Assembly (NCBI RefSeq): GCF_037977385.1
Contig: NZ_CP150277.1
Span: 372,001 to 436,000, forward strand
Direction: 5' to 3'
Length of the DNA stretch: 64,000 nt
DNA from: Terribacillus sp. FSL K6-0262
GTDB lineage: Bacteria > Bacillota > Bacilli > Bacillales > Amphibacillaceae
Part shown: positions 29,706-37,726 of the stretch, in pieces
Layout: each line of letters begins with the position of its first letter
Numbering within the stretch: the first letter of the stretch is position 1
Program-made: the position numbers and the translations under genes
The notes under the pieces: generated by a model
Databases searched by the model: none
Seen by the model: only the letters and a program-made list of their open reading frames with translations
What the model was told of the DNA's origin: nothing

Positions 29706-30368
29706 ATGTGCGGCAGATTCACCTTGCTCACTCCCTGGGAAGAGCTCCTGCGTACATATGACGCAGTCTCTGAAATGGAAGCGCTAGAGCCCAGCTATAA
29801 TATCGCACCTACCCAGCAGATTGCCGCCATCATCCACGACGGAAAGAATCGACGGCTGGGAAGCCTGCGCTGGGGACTGATTCCGCCATGGGCACCCGAC
29901 AAGAAAATCGGCAGCAAAATGATCAACGCCAGAGCCGAAACACTGTTGGAAAAACGCAGCTTCAAAAAAGCCTTCCAGCACCAGCGTTGTCTAATACCAG
30001 CTGACAGCTTCTATGAATGGAAAACCGAAGACGGCAAAAAACAGCCCATGCGCATCCAGCGTAAAGACAAAACTCCCTTTGCATTCGCCGGCCTTTGGGA
30101 AAAATGGCAGGATGAGGATGGCAGCAATGTCTTCACCTGCACCATCATCACAACCAAAGCCAATAGCTTCATGCAGCAGATCCATCACCGCATGCCAGTC
30201 ATCCTGCCAGCCAACGCTCAAGGCATGTGGCTTGACCGGCATGAACATGACCCAGACAAATTGCAGTCATTGCTGGAGCCTTATACAGAGGAATTGACAG
30301 CATATCCAGTATCAACGCTGGTGAATTCACCGAGGAATAATAGGGAGGAATTGATTAATCCATTGTGA
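29706..30368 (+). CDS. SOS response-associated peptidase (YedK/HMCES family)
   Basis: 220 residues. After removal of Met1 the catalytic Cys2 (MCGRFTLL) forms a covalent thiazolidine link with abasic sites in single-stranded DNA. The other active-site elements are NARAET, DSFYEWK and HHRMPVIL. The requirement for Cys2 fixes the start at the second ATG (29706) rather than 29700. GGAG is at good spacing. It protects stalled replication forks. Confidence 0.94.
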   Translation: MCGRFTLLTPWEELLRTYDAVSEMEALEPSYNIAPTQQIAAIIHDGKNRRLGSLRWGLIPPWAPDKKIGSKMINARAETLLEKRSFKKAFQHQRCLIPADSFYEWKTEDGKKQPMRIQRKDKTPFAFAGLWEKWQDEDGSNVFTCTIITTKANSFMQQIHHRMPVILPANAQGMWLDRHEHDPDKLQSLLEPYTEELTAYPVSTLVNSPRNNREELINPL

Positions 30369-30380
30369 AAGGAGCATGTA

Positions 30381-30429
30381 TGAAACTGCACCCCTATCAG
30401 ACTTTAGCTAAAATTGGGGGTGCTTTTCA
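30381..30429. repeat. IS3/IS150-type end sequence or solo inverted repeat
   Basis: TGAAACTGCACCCC (30381-30394) faces TGAAAAGCACCCCC on the opposite strand (ending 30429), with only about 20 bases between. TGnnnTGCACCCC ends are typical of IS3/IS150-group elements in Bacilli. It may be the fused ends of a deleted element or simply a terminator (the right arm is followed by TTTT) for the SRAP gene. Confidence 0.45.
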
Positions 30430-30496
30430 TATGGTTATTTTCGTAAATCTTTCACTCATGTTGCCAGATAACCTTCCTCATTTTAGAACAATGCCA

Positions 30497-30556
30497 TTAA
30501 TGCGTCTCAACCCTTTTCTGTTTCATTTCTAACGGATAACTCACTCTTATCCCCAT
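30497..30556 (-). pseudogene. IS3-family transposase OrfA N-terminal remnant
   Basis: Behind GGAGGTG, an ATG opens MGIRVSYPLEMKQKRVETH and stops. This matches the start of IS3/IS150 OrfA proteins (MGTRVSYPxExKxKAxE...). Only about 19 codons survive. The flanking 30430-30668 has no other recognisable gene. Confidence 0.5.
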
Positions 30557-30668
30557 AGAAAAAACACCTCCAGATCTTATTTCAGTAAAAATGGTTCTTT
30601 TTCAATCTTGAAGGTACTTTATTTGTCTAGAGCATTCCCGCAAAATAAAATCTTTTTTCTTAAAACTC

Positions 30669-31080
30669 TTATAGTTTGCCATACGTGGTTCGATAACCTT
30701 CCTCACTTAAGGCTTCTGCTAACCTAGAAAGTGACCAATCTCTATTATCTTGCTTCAGTTGAAATAAACGTTTCACTACTTCTGCATGTTGGTTATGTAT
30801 TTTTAATTCTTTATTACCCTTTTGCTTCGTGTAACCAAAAGGTGCCCTTCCTCCTGCATAGCCACCTTCCTTTGCTTCTTGTTTCTTCTCTTCGTTAATT
30901 TAAGGGCAATTACAAGCCGTTGATATTGGTCTAATAACTCCATTTAGCCATTGAATGTGTATCAAGTTCCAGCCTTGTTTCTTACAGTACGTTTTAATTT
31001 CATCTTCTTGATATTTCAAGGCTATATCCATCTTTTGCTTGTCCTTGTGTTCAAACTCGTATATACCCAATAACGTTCAA
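30669..31080 (-). pseudogene. Serine recombinase pseudogene
   Basis: From a TTG behind GGGAGG the minus strand reads NVIGYIRV, a TGA, then TQGQAKDGYSLE. After a frame change it continues QEDEIKTYCKKQGWNL, later GGYAGGRAPFGYTKQKGN and AEVVKRLFQLKQDNRDW, then LSRLAEALSEEGYRTTYGKL and a stop. These are the resolvase N-terminal domain and the recombinase domain of a large serine recombinase, with the middle deleted and several stops. It marks past integration of a mobile element next to the toxin-immunity genes. Confidence 0.8.
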
Positions 31081-31445
31081 GTTTTCACCCTCCCGTTACA
31101 TAAATTTTAATTTTCGTAACGCTTTTTAGCGAATAGCGAGTATTATAAGACCGTCTCTAGGAAAAATACAACCCAAAATTTATAAGCACAAGCAATATAA
31201 GAACTCTCTTTCATGTTACCTTATTGTTTATCGCCACGAGCTTTGTCAATCTCGTTATTAGTTTGTCAGCAATTCCATATCATAACTATCTCTGCCATGT
31301 GAAATGTCATCTCGCCTATTTCTCGTTCTTATTCCGTTCCTCAAAGTGTTAAAACAATGCTTCATGATGGTACAATCTTTATGAGTTATGAATTTCAATT
31401 AAGCATCATCAATGTCATACAAAGTTTAAATTTCTAACAAAAAAT
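31081..31445. other. AT-rich stretch without recognisable gene
   Basis: About 365 bases between the recombinase remnant and the terminator of the immunity gene. Both strands are full of stops and I see no homology or repeat. It is AT-rich like the adjoining immunity gene and probably part of the same acquired segment. Confidence 0.5.
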
Positions 31446-31484
31446 AAAAGCACTTGTTGCCTAATAAGGCAATCAAGTGCTTTT
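31446..31484 (-). terminator. Terminator after the immunity gene
   Basis: AAAAGCACTTG (31446-31456) pairs with CAAGTGCTTTT (31474-31484), with an inner TTGCC/GGCAA helix. It lies 21 bases beyond the stop of the minus-strand gene and closes the type VII cluster. Confidence 0.88.
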
Positions 31485-31504
31485 AGTTAACATAGTCTTG
31501 AACA

Positions 31505-32050
31505 TTACTGCACTGGTCCCATAAATTCAGTAATAATAAGAATATGTTCCTTCAATTTTACTTTCTTTAGGTTCTCAACTTTTTCCGCGCCACCTAAACC
31601 TAATAGAGGGGTGTATCCAAAACACTCATCATAGTTAGGGGCACTGTATTTACTAATCGCTTCAGGATAAGGCTGCCACATTAATTCATCGTTCATAAAA
31701 TCATTATCTTTTAAGTCATCAAAAAAGAAATCAAATCCGGATGAAACAACATTAACATATCCTTTCCTAAAGTTTAATAAATTTACATACTTATCTTTTT
31801 CCCATACTATAATATCACCCATTGCGGTTGTAAAAATAGGAATGGCCTGCTCATACCTTAGATAACTTCTCTCTAAAATATCTAAATAATCGTCTGGATT
31901 AATAACTTTTAAAAAGTCATTTACGAAAGTACCAAAACCATATTTTTTCCATGTTTCTATTAATTCTTCAGGTAGTTTATCCTTATATTTTAAAATAATA
32001 TCATCATCAACTGTTTCATGTTTTATAAAATCGCTAAATATAGTTTCCAA
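31505..32050 (-). CDS. GAD-like/DUF1851 (Tdi1-type) immunity protein
   Basis: 181 residues, no signal or membrane segment. The N-terminal half (LPEELIETWKKYGFGTFVND, then INPDDYLDILERSY) fits the GAD-like domain. The C-terminal half (YDECFGYTPLLGLGGAEKVE, then NLKKVKLKEHIL) fits DUF1851, the domain pair of Tdi1, which neutralises the Ntox15 DNase Tde1 of type VI systems. It starts at a TTG eight bases after AAAGGAGGG and follows the Ntox15 toxin gene by 19 bases. It should bind the toxin domain in the cytoplasm. Family assignment is by recall, not search. Confidence 0.82.
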   Translation of the reverse strand: METIFSDFIKHETVDDDIILKYKDKLPEELIETWKKYGFGTFVNDFLKVINPDDYLDILERSYLRYEQAIPIFTTAMGDIIVWEKDKYVNLLNFRKGYVNVVSSGFDFFFDDLKDNDFMNDELMWQPYPEAISKYSAPNYDECFGYTPLLGLGGAEKVENLKKVKLKEHILIITEFMGPVQ

Positions 32051-32069
32051 TTAACATACCCTCCTTTAA

Positions 32070-34013
32070 TTATTGAGTTAATTTCACATTTAAATAAGTA
32101 TTCTTTAGCTGCTCAGATGACATATTCTTCGCCATTTCCCTAATTTGCTCATCAACAACATCAATTCTATATTTCCATTGTGAACCTATCGAGGAATTTA
32201 CTCTTTTATCCCCCATACCTCCAATAATGTCTGTTCTTCCTCCAGCTATTTGATCTGGATTATGAAGTGCTGCTTTTGTTTCCAGCCATTCTGAAGCTTG
32301 CTTTGTCGCCTCTGCTCTGGAAAGTCCTTGTTTTCGCAGTTCAGCAATTTTATCTTTAAGTGCTTCTTGTCTAGCCATTTTTTGAGCTGCATTTCCTTCT
32401 ATTGCTCTACCTTCAGCAATATATCTGTCTCTATTTTTCAGATACTCATCAACTGTAAGTTCATTCATACCTTTTTCTTGATCTTTCAATTGTCTTGCAA
32501 ACTCTTCGGAATCATGTTTAACATTTCTTTTAAAATTAACTTCAATTTCTTTTATTCTAGGTACATCATCTAAACCTCTTACATTACCCGTACCCTTAAC
32601 AGCACTTCCATCCACCCCAGAAGTCTTCGTCCCTCCAGGATGCACTCTCCCTACATTGCCACCGCTTACCTGCCCTGCATCCGCAGATCCTTTCACTGGC
32701 CCTACGCTGTTGACGGTTGTTACGCTATTTCTCATCATGATGGGACTTACGCTGCCGGCGATATTACCGTGGCTGAATGATAGATTCTCTGCTCCGGCTG
32801 CCTTTTGCAGTTCCAGGACTTTGTCTTGCTCCCGGGCTGCCAATTGGCTATTGCGGATACGTTCTTTTGCTTTTTGTTCCGCTACTTCCTGTAGATTTAC
32901 TACATTATTTCCTGAAGCTCCGATGTTTTTTGAAGCGGATGTATCTACCTTGGTTGTATCCTGGATAGGGAATTCAATGACTTTACCGGTTTCTTCAACG
33001 TTATCACTTTTCACTCTTACATCCAGCTTATTCGTCTCTGAAGAAGTTTTCAACTGTTTTAAATCATCTGCAAGGTTTTTCATTCCTTGGGTGCCTGGAT
33101 TGCCTGTATTCAGTGTTATAGCGTCGGCTTTGCCCAGCAGTTTACTGCCTGTTCGGGCGCTTCCGCTGAAGCTTGTCACTGCCCGGTTCACCGGGATGAT
33201 ATCCAATGGTGCCAGTATACCGCGTGTCACTCGTTCAGATGTGTCAAGCTCCCGGCCGGATGCCCAGTCCTTTCCGGAGATGGCACTGCCCAATTCCACA
33301 CTGGCATAGGCAGCTCCCAATACGGCACCGGCTGGAGGACATACTACGGTGACAGCGACAGTGACGACGAGAGCGGCCATATTAATCCAGAATTCCTTCG
33401 TGAACTGGTCGTCTTCAATCGATTCATATTCGAATGCCCGCGTGTTGACCGCAGCTGTCCGATAGTCTTCTTCGCTGATATCCTCATCTGGATTTTCGAC
33501 CTTCCACTTTTCAAATTCAGCTTTGATCTGATCGGCGTAATAATTATCTCCGCTAAGAATATCATCGATGGAGATTTCCGTTTTCTCCGTTTCATAAGTC
33601 GAATATGCCCCATATCCATATGGCATGCTTTTCACCTCGACCGCGCCGATGTGATTTTTGGTTGTATAGTTGGAAATGGAGGCATCCCGGACCGTTTGGA
33701 CAAATTCATCGATATCTTCATAAAAAGGCTGATCGATCGTGTCTTCGACGATGGTCCCAACGTCTGCGCTGAATTTCTCCAGCACAAGATAGTCCTCATA
33801 GAGCCGCTGGTACTTATCTTTGTCGCTTGTATACGAGAAGGAAACGACACCATCGGGGTCATACTTATCTACAGCGTCACTGGCCTTCTCCAAATTCTTG
33901 GTGACATCCTTCATCGTATCGATGCCGCCTTTTCCCCAGGCACCCAATTCAATGAAGCTTCGGATACTTTCTCTCGTATTCTCCCATTGCTTACTTCGAT
34001 AATTTACATCCAA
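32070..34013 (-). CDS. Type VII effector with pre-toxin and Ntox15 nuclease domain
   Basis: 647 residues from a TTG seven bases after GGAGGT. The N-terminal 150 or so residues are helical/acidic and unlike LXG. A hydrophobic pre-toxin segment follows (about 205-270: WINMAALVVTVAVTVVCPPA, then ERVTRGILAPLDIIPVNR). A Gly/Ser/Val-rich linker comes next. The C-terminal 150 residues carry LHNPDQIAGG with HxxD (about 583-586), then GDKRVNSSIGSQWKYRI, the signature of Ntox15 DNases such as Agrobacterium Tde1. Base composition turns AT-rich over this last domain, a mark of tip exchange. It probably degrades DNA of rival cells after export by the neighbouring EssC machine. Confidence 0.82.
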   Translation of the reverse strand: MDVNYRSKQWENTRESIRSFIELGAWGKGGIDTMKDVTKNLEKASDAVDKYDPDGVVSFSYTSDKDKYQRLYEDYLVLEKFSADVGTIVEDTIDQPFYEDIDEFVQTVRDASISNYTTKNHIGAVEVKSMPYGYGAYSTYETEKTEISIDDILSGDNYYADQIKAEFEKWKVENPDEDISEEDYRTAAVNTRAFEYESIEDDQFTKEFWINMAALVVTVAVTVVCPPAGAVLGAAYASVELGSAISGKDWASGRELDTSERVTRGILAPLDIIPVNRAVTSFSGSARTGSKLLGKADAITLNTGNPGTQGMKNLADDLKQLKTSSETNKLDVRVKSDNVEETGKVIEFPIQDTTKVDTSASKNIGASGNNVVNLQEVAEQKAKERIRNSQLAAREQDKVLELQKAAGAENLSFSHGNIAGSVSPIMMRNSVTTVNSVGPVKGSADAGQVSGGNVGRVHPGGTKTSGVDGSAVKGTGNVRGLDDVPRIKEIEVNFKRNVKHDSEEFARQLKDQEKGMNELTVDEYLKNRDRYIAEGRAIEGNAAQKMARQEALKDKIAELRKQGLSRAEATKQASEWLETKAALHNPDQIAGGRTDIIGGMGDKRVNSSIGSQWKYRIDVVDEQIREMAKNMSSEQLKNTYLNVKLTQ

Positions 34014-34016
34014 TCG

Positions 34017-34340
34017 CTATACCTCCAATGCTTCGATGATTTTTGCCGCGATTGCTTCGTCGGTTTCAATCATCTTCTCGAGTGTATGGATAACCAATGT
34101 GGAAATACGAGCATAGTGATCCTGTAATTCCATGAATTTCTCATTGGCGTCCGGATAGGCTTCCATGGCTTCCATGGCTTTCCCCGCTTTGTAGAAATTC
34201 GTATCTTTGATTTTTTCGATAGCCGGGAGAGCATTCGATTCCAATTCCGTCATGATGGCAAGCAGCGTCTTGTATATGTTTGTGATCTCCGTCGGATCGA
34301 TCATGATACTGCTTGCGGAACTGCCTTGTGAAGTATGCAA
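34017..34340 (-). CDS. Small helical type VII partner protein
   Basis: 107 residues, almost wholly alpha-helical (IDPTEITNIYKTLLAIMTEL, KAMEAMEAYPDANEKFMELQ, LEKMIETDEAIAAKIIEALE). No W-x-G is present. The size and position just before the toxin gene are those of small helical partners that dock on type VII effectors. The TTG start directly after the upstream stop has GGAGGT seven bases before it. It ends three bases before the toxin gene, so the two are made together. Role inferred from context. Confidence 0.65.
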   Translation of the reverse strand: MHTSQGSSASSIMIDPTEITNIYKTLLAIMTELESNALPAIEKIKDTNFYKAGKAMEAMEAYPDANEKFMELQDHYARISTLVIHTLEKMIETDEAIAAKIIEALEV

Positions 34341-35048
34341 TCACCTTACCTCCTTCTGTCGATACGGAAAGTCGAGAGCATCGAATAAAAGCTTCAAGAA
34401 CCAATATTGGCTCGCTTGGTAGTATTGCTTCTGATACGTATCAATCATGATCAGTTTGCCAGCATAAGTGAGTACAAGCCATTGCTGATAATAGTTTGGA
34501 TTACGGGCGATCTGCGGTTTCACCCGCGGATGGAACAGCTCGATATTGACCATGTCACTGCCTGCTTTCAATTGATTGACTGCTTCCTTCTCTTCAGGCA
34601 GCAGCTCTCTTTGCAGGAAGTTCTTTTCTCCTTCAAGCGGCTCCCGATTCATAAGAGGCATCCTCTCACCGAGAAGCTTCAGCACGAGCGGTTTTGCCAT
34701 GACATATAGTCTATAGGAAGTCCCTTCTTCCGTCTCCGCCAGAATGATTACCTCATCCGCTTCTTTTTCCCGGAAGGCAAACATCAAATTATTGATTCGT
34801 ACATACTTCTGACTGAAAAAGTATTGATACAAGGTTTTGATGATGACGGCACCATCTTTTGTCAGCTTGCCTTCCTCTGTGAAGATTCCTTTTTGGATGA
34901 GCTGTTCATGCGCTTTGGACCAAGGCTCTTCTCCTTGAAGCTGATAGATTTTCTTATCAGGCAAACCGAATAAGGCTTCTGCGTCAAAAGCCGCGGCAAG
35001 CAAATATAATTCCGTCACATGAAAACTGTCATTTTCCTGCTGGCTCAT
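34341..35048 (-). CDS. EspG/DUF5081-like type VII accessory protein
   Basis: 235 residues, mixed alpha/beta, no signal peptide: SFHVTELYLLAAAFDAEALFG at the start, VRINNLMFAFREKEADEVII in the middle, and YYQQWLVLTYAGKLIMIDTY near the end. The layout resembles DUF5081 proteins of Bacillus type VII loci, which I recall as EspG-like chaperones for WXG-type substrates. It overlaps the WXG100 gene by ATGA. A chaperone role for the cassette effector is an inference. Confidence 0.55.
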   Translation of the reverse strand: MSQQENDSFHVTELYLLAAAFDAEALFGLPDKKIYQLQGEEPWSKAHEQLIQKGIFTEEGKLTKDGAVIIKTLYQYFFSQKYVRINNLMFAFREKEADEVIILAETEEGTSYRLYVMAKPLVLKLLGERMPLMNREPLEGEKNFLQRELLPEEKEAVNQLKAGSDMVNIELFHPRVKPQIARNPNYYQQWLVLTYAGKLIMIDTYQKQYYQASQYWFLKLLFDALDFPYRQKEVR

Positions 35049-35347
35049 AGACTTTTCACTTCCCTGACCGATTTATGATTGGAAAAGTCAGCCTTATAAT
35101 CTTCCAGATTATCCAGCGCTTTCTTCTGCAGGTTGGCTGCATCCTTCAAATCCGCATGATATTGGATGAGCAGCTCCAAATAGGCCAGGAAACTGTCACG
35201 TGATTTTCCCTTCCAGTTCGAACCCTGCACCAGCGCCAGCAGTTCCTCGCTCTTGGCATACGTATTATCCAATGATTCCTTGAGCTTAGCCGCAGCATCT
35301 TTGGCGGAGCTCCATCCCTCCTGATCGATCACTACATCCTCTGCCAT
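35045..35347 (-). CDS. WXG100 family protein, cassette-specific
   Basis: 100 residues, a helical hairpin with the turn motif SNWKGKSRDSF (W45-K46-G47). It is divergent from the EsxA homologue at 50169 and lies within the effector cassette, so it is probably a dedicated partner of the adjacent Ntox15 effector rather than a core substrate. It is coupled to the next gene by a four-base overlap. Confidence 0.8.
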   Translation of the reverse strand: MAEDVVIDQEGWSSAKDAAAKLKESLDNTYAKSEELLALVQGSNWKGKSRDSFLAYLELLIQYHADLKDAANLQKKALDNLEDYKADFSNHKSVREVKSL

Positions 35348-35350
35348 CGC

Positions 35351-35689
35351 TCAATCCTCCTTTGCTTCTTCGATCGCTTTGCGCTTGTAATACAAATAGC
35401 GATCGTACGCCTGATTGCTGGCACTCACCAGCTTGCTCCGATAATCCATCTCCTTATCGATATAATCCGAGAACTTTGCATCCAGCCGTTCCTGCGCTGG
35501 AAGAAAATCATTGAACGGCATCGCATCCTCCGCCACACAAGGCATACTGCTTTTATAGGAGGAGAAGGAGGACTCTGCTTCTTTTATCAGCTTGTCGTGC
35601 TCTGCCTTTAAGTCCTCCAGCTTATTGTATAGCTTGAGATATTCATCCCGTTTACGCTCATTTTCTGTACCGAAGAGCCATTCCAACAC
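35351..35689 (-). CDS. Helical coiled-coil protein at head of Ntox15 cassette
   Basis: 112 residues, long charged helices (KRDEYLKLYNKLEDLKAEHD, then DKEMDYRSKLVSASNQAYDR) with an almost fully helical pattern. It starts at a GTG preceded by GGAGTGA. It has no recognised family but the size and helix pattern of type VII partner proteins. The 270 bases upstream (35690-35959) hold no gene. They contain the inverted repeat GCAACTA-TCAG-TAGTTGC near 35853 and may contain a cassette promoter. Confidence 0.6.
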   Translation of the reverse strand: MLEWLFGTENERKRDEYLKLYNKLEDLKAEHDKLIKEAESSFSSYKSSMPCVAEDAMPFNDFLPAQERLDAKFSDYIDKEMDYRSKLVSASNQAYDRYLYYKRKAIEEAKED

Positions 35690-35959
35690 TTTTACTCACT
35701 CCTCACTTTGCTATCAGGCAGGTGCTTTTTTCAACTGATCGAATAATTGAGCAATGTCTTTTTACACAAAACCTACGTTATTCCAGTCGCATTAATCATC
35801 AGACAACCGCTCTTATAATTACATACATACTGCGTTATACTATGAAACCACAGCAACTATCAGTAGTTGCTACCATCTTCCCATCGCAAGCTATAATCAA
35901 GTGCTTCAGCGTATTGCCAAACCAGTCTCTCAAACTGCAATATTTATGACTGTATTTAA

Positions 35960-36430
35960 CTAAATTCCCTTTCCTATATGTGTTCTGTAACCAACACTCA
36001 TCTCCACATAAGTAACGCCAGACATACTTGTCTTGTATTCAATAAATACTGGTGTATCCTGCTCTAACCGATTCACTTGTAAATAGCCGATCAAATCCCA
36101 ATATCTCTTTTGAGATTCATAATTGAAATTCTCCATTATTCTCGTCATTACCATTGGGCTTAAAGTGAAATAACTGCGAAATCTAACATCTTCTTTTGGA
36201 TCGACTAGACCTTTTATTGTATCTTCTTTAACTGTTAAGAAAATCTCTGCTGTCATAATTTCGCTCTGAGGATCACTAATAATAGAGAAAAACATGTTAC
36301 CAGACAAATGCAGCCCGCTTCCTTCCAATATCATTCTAAAATCGTCAATAGCTTTATCGATTTCATCAGGATGGAAAGCATAATATTTAGAAGCTACATT
36401 ACGATAGGCAACCTTGTGATTCGATATCAA
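35960..36430 (-). CDS. DUF5085-like protein, second copy
   Basis: 156 residues, soluble alpha/beta. It begins ISNHKVAYRNVASKYYAFHP and has VFIEYKTSMSGVTYVEMSVG near the end. It is built like the gene upstream, with an N-terminal strand-helix unit and a C-terminal strand, and both look like DUF5085 of Bacillus type VII loci. It starts at a TTG that overlaps the upstream stop (TTGA). Unknown role; possibly effector partner or immunity. Confidence 0.6.
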   Translation of the reverse strand: MISNHKVAYRNVASKYYAFHPDEIDKAIDDFRMILEGSGLHLSGNMFFSIISDPQSEIMTAEIFLTVKEDTIKGLVDPKEDVRFRSYFTLSPMVMTRIMENFNYESQKRYWDLIGYLQVNRLEQDTPVFIEYKTSMSGVTYVEMSVGYRTHIGKGI

Positions 36431-36882
36431 TTGGAATCGCCCCGCTTTATAGGTACATAGACATCAATGATAATGTCCTCATATACTTCTAGTAAAAAGC
36501 AATAATATGTGTCTTCCAATTCTATACCTGCTGAAATTGCATAATCCTTAACTTTGGTGTATGCAGTTTGAAAATCTAATTCTTCTGAAGCCTGGCGTAA
36601 GACTAATGCCTCTTCCACTTTAAATTCCGGCTCAAATCTAAAATTCGGATGTTCCTCTAGTTCCACCCATTCATTAATTGGGAGAAAATATTCGAACAAG
36701 CCAAACTTAGGTTCATTTTCCACTGGTTTAACTGAAAAGAAAACTGGACCATTCCGATAGATATCTTCGTTCAAGGTAAAGTTCTCCATTATCACAACGC
36801 CTTCTTGCCAGTCTTCACGCAACATGGTATTTTTATATATTAATACATTTGAAAAATAGAGTTGTTTCGCTTCAATAGTCAC
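36427..36882 (-). CDS. DUF5085-like protein, first copy
   Basis: 151 residues starting at a GTG behind GGGGGA. It opens TIEAKQLYFSNVLIYKNTML and has RNGPVFFSVKPVE then FEYFLPINEWVELEE, the pattern I associate with DUF5085. It lies after the LXG toxin and its membrane partner. The tandem arrangement suggests the two copies form a heterodimer. Confidence 0.65.
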   Translation of the reverse strand: MTIEAKQLYFSNVLIYKNTMLREDWQEGVVIMENFTLNEDIYRNGPVFFSVKPVENEPKFGLFEYFLPINEWVELEEHPNFRFEPEFKVEEALVLRQASEELDFQTAYTKVKDYAISAGIELEDTYYCFLLEVYEDIIIDVYVPIKRGDSN

Positions 36883-36903
36883 ATGAATGTCCCCCTAATT
36901 TTC

Positions 36904-37710
36904 TTACCTAATCTTATATGCCTTCTTTTTCTTCTTTTTTGGGGTTTTAAATCCGAATGGTTTTAAATTCCCTTTACGATTGTGATTAAAGCTTTCATAA
37001 CGAATCTTACAATATAAAATTACCAGCTGCTCTGGCAGTACAAATAGCATTGTCATATAGATAAGGATACAGAGCGTCCCCATAATGAAGATATCGAAAT
37101 TCGCTATAGGAATAATCCTGAATAAGTATTGAATTATAAATACTGCACCAACACCTATAGCTATAAAGACAGGTAAATGACCTCTGACGAAATCTTCCCA
37201 CTTCTTTCTCACTTTGTCTTTACGGCTATCAGCTCTGTATTCTCCTCGCTTTAGAAGTAGAAATAAACGAACGCTAGTTACTACAAAAACTAACCCTCCA
37301 GCAAACAAAGCCAATCTAGTTATCATAAGTAAATTATTTTGTGAAATCCCGTATACATTCCCAAATGCAAACAACGCAAATAAAAGCGGAAAAGCCCCAA
37401 ACAAATTTTGAGAAACAATTATAGAAATGAAATATTGAATCTTTTCGTAACGTTTATAGAAGAACGGCAATCCAAAAACCAACCCAAAAAGACTTAATAC
37501 AATTGTTATGTATAGATGCGCCTTGTAAATGTCCTCTTTATTTGGATAGATAGAGTATTCGAATACTACGACGTACACAAGCAAAAATAATATAGCATTA
37601 AGAAAGATTGAGACAATCAGTACGGCTCCAAGAGATGATATACTTTGACGTGTTTCAAGTGAATTTCTTAGAGCCCAGAAGTCCATCTCCTCTAAATTTC
37701 GTCTTCCCAT
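36904..37710 (-). CDS. Six-helix membrane protein, probable immunity to the LXG toxin
   Basis: 268 residues with six hydrophobic helices, e.g. LGAVLIVSIFLNAILFLLVY, ITIVLSLFGLVFGLPFFY, LPVFIAIGVGAVFIIQYLF and IMGTLCILIYMTMLFVL, and a very lysine-rich tail (KKKKKKAYKIR). It follows the LXG toxin gene by 16 bases with GGAGG before the ATG. Polytopic immunity proteins guard the membrane against pore-forming type VII toxins (TspA/TsaI, TelE/TipE), which fits the toxin here. I see no named family. Confidence 0.65.
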   Translation of the reverse strand: MGRRNLEEMDFWALRNSLETRQSISSLGAVLIVSIFLNAILFLLVYVVVFEYSIYPNKEDIYKAHLYITIVLSLFGLVFGLPFFYKRYEKIQYFISIIVSQNLFGAFPLLFALFAFGNVYGISQNNLLMITRLALFAGGLVFVVTSVRLFLLLKRGEYRADSRKDKVRKKWEDFVRGHLPVFIAIGVGAVFIIQYLFRIIPIANFDIFIMGTLCILIYMTMLFVLPEQLVILYCKIRYESFNHNRKGNLKPFGFKTPKKKKKKAYKIR

Positions 37711-37726
37711 ATTTACTTACCTCCTG

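Noticed and set aside
33087..34127. 346-codon plus-strand frame across the toxin gene
   Set aside because: Antisense to the toxin N-terminus, cysteine-rich and without recognisable domains; the minus-strand toxin has starts, overlaps and partners that make sense.
35853..35870. Inverted repeat GCAACTATCAGTAGTTGC as a terminator
   Set aside because: No T-run follows on either strand; it may be an operator but evidence is too thin for a separate feature.
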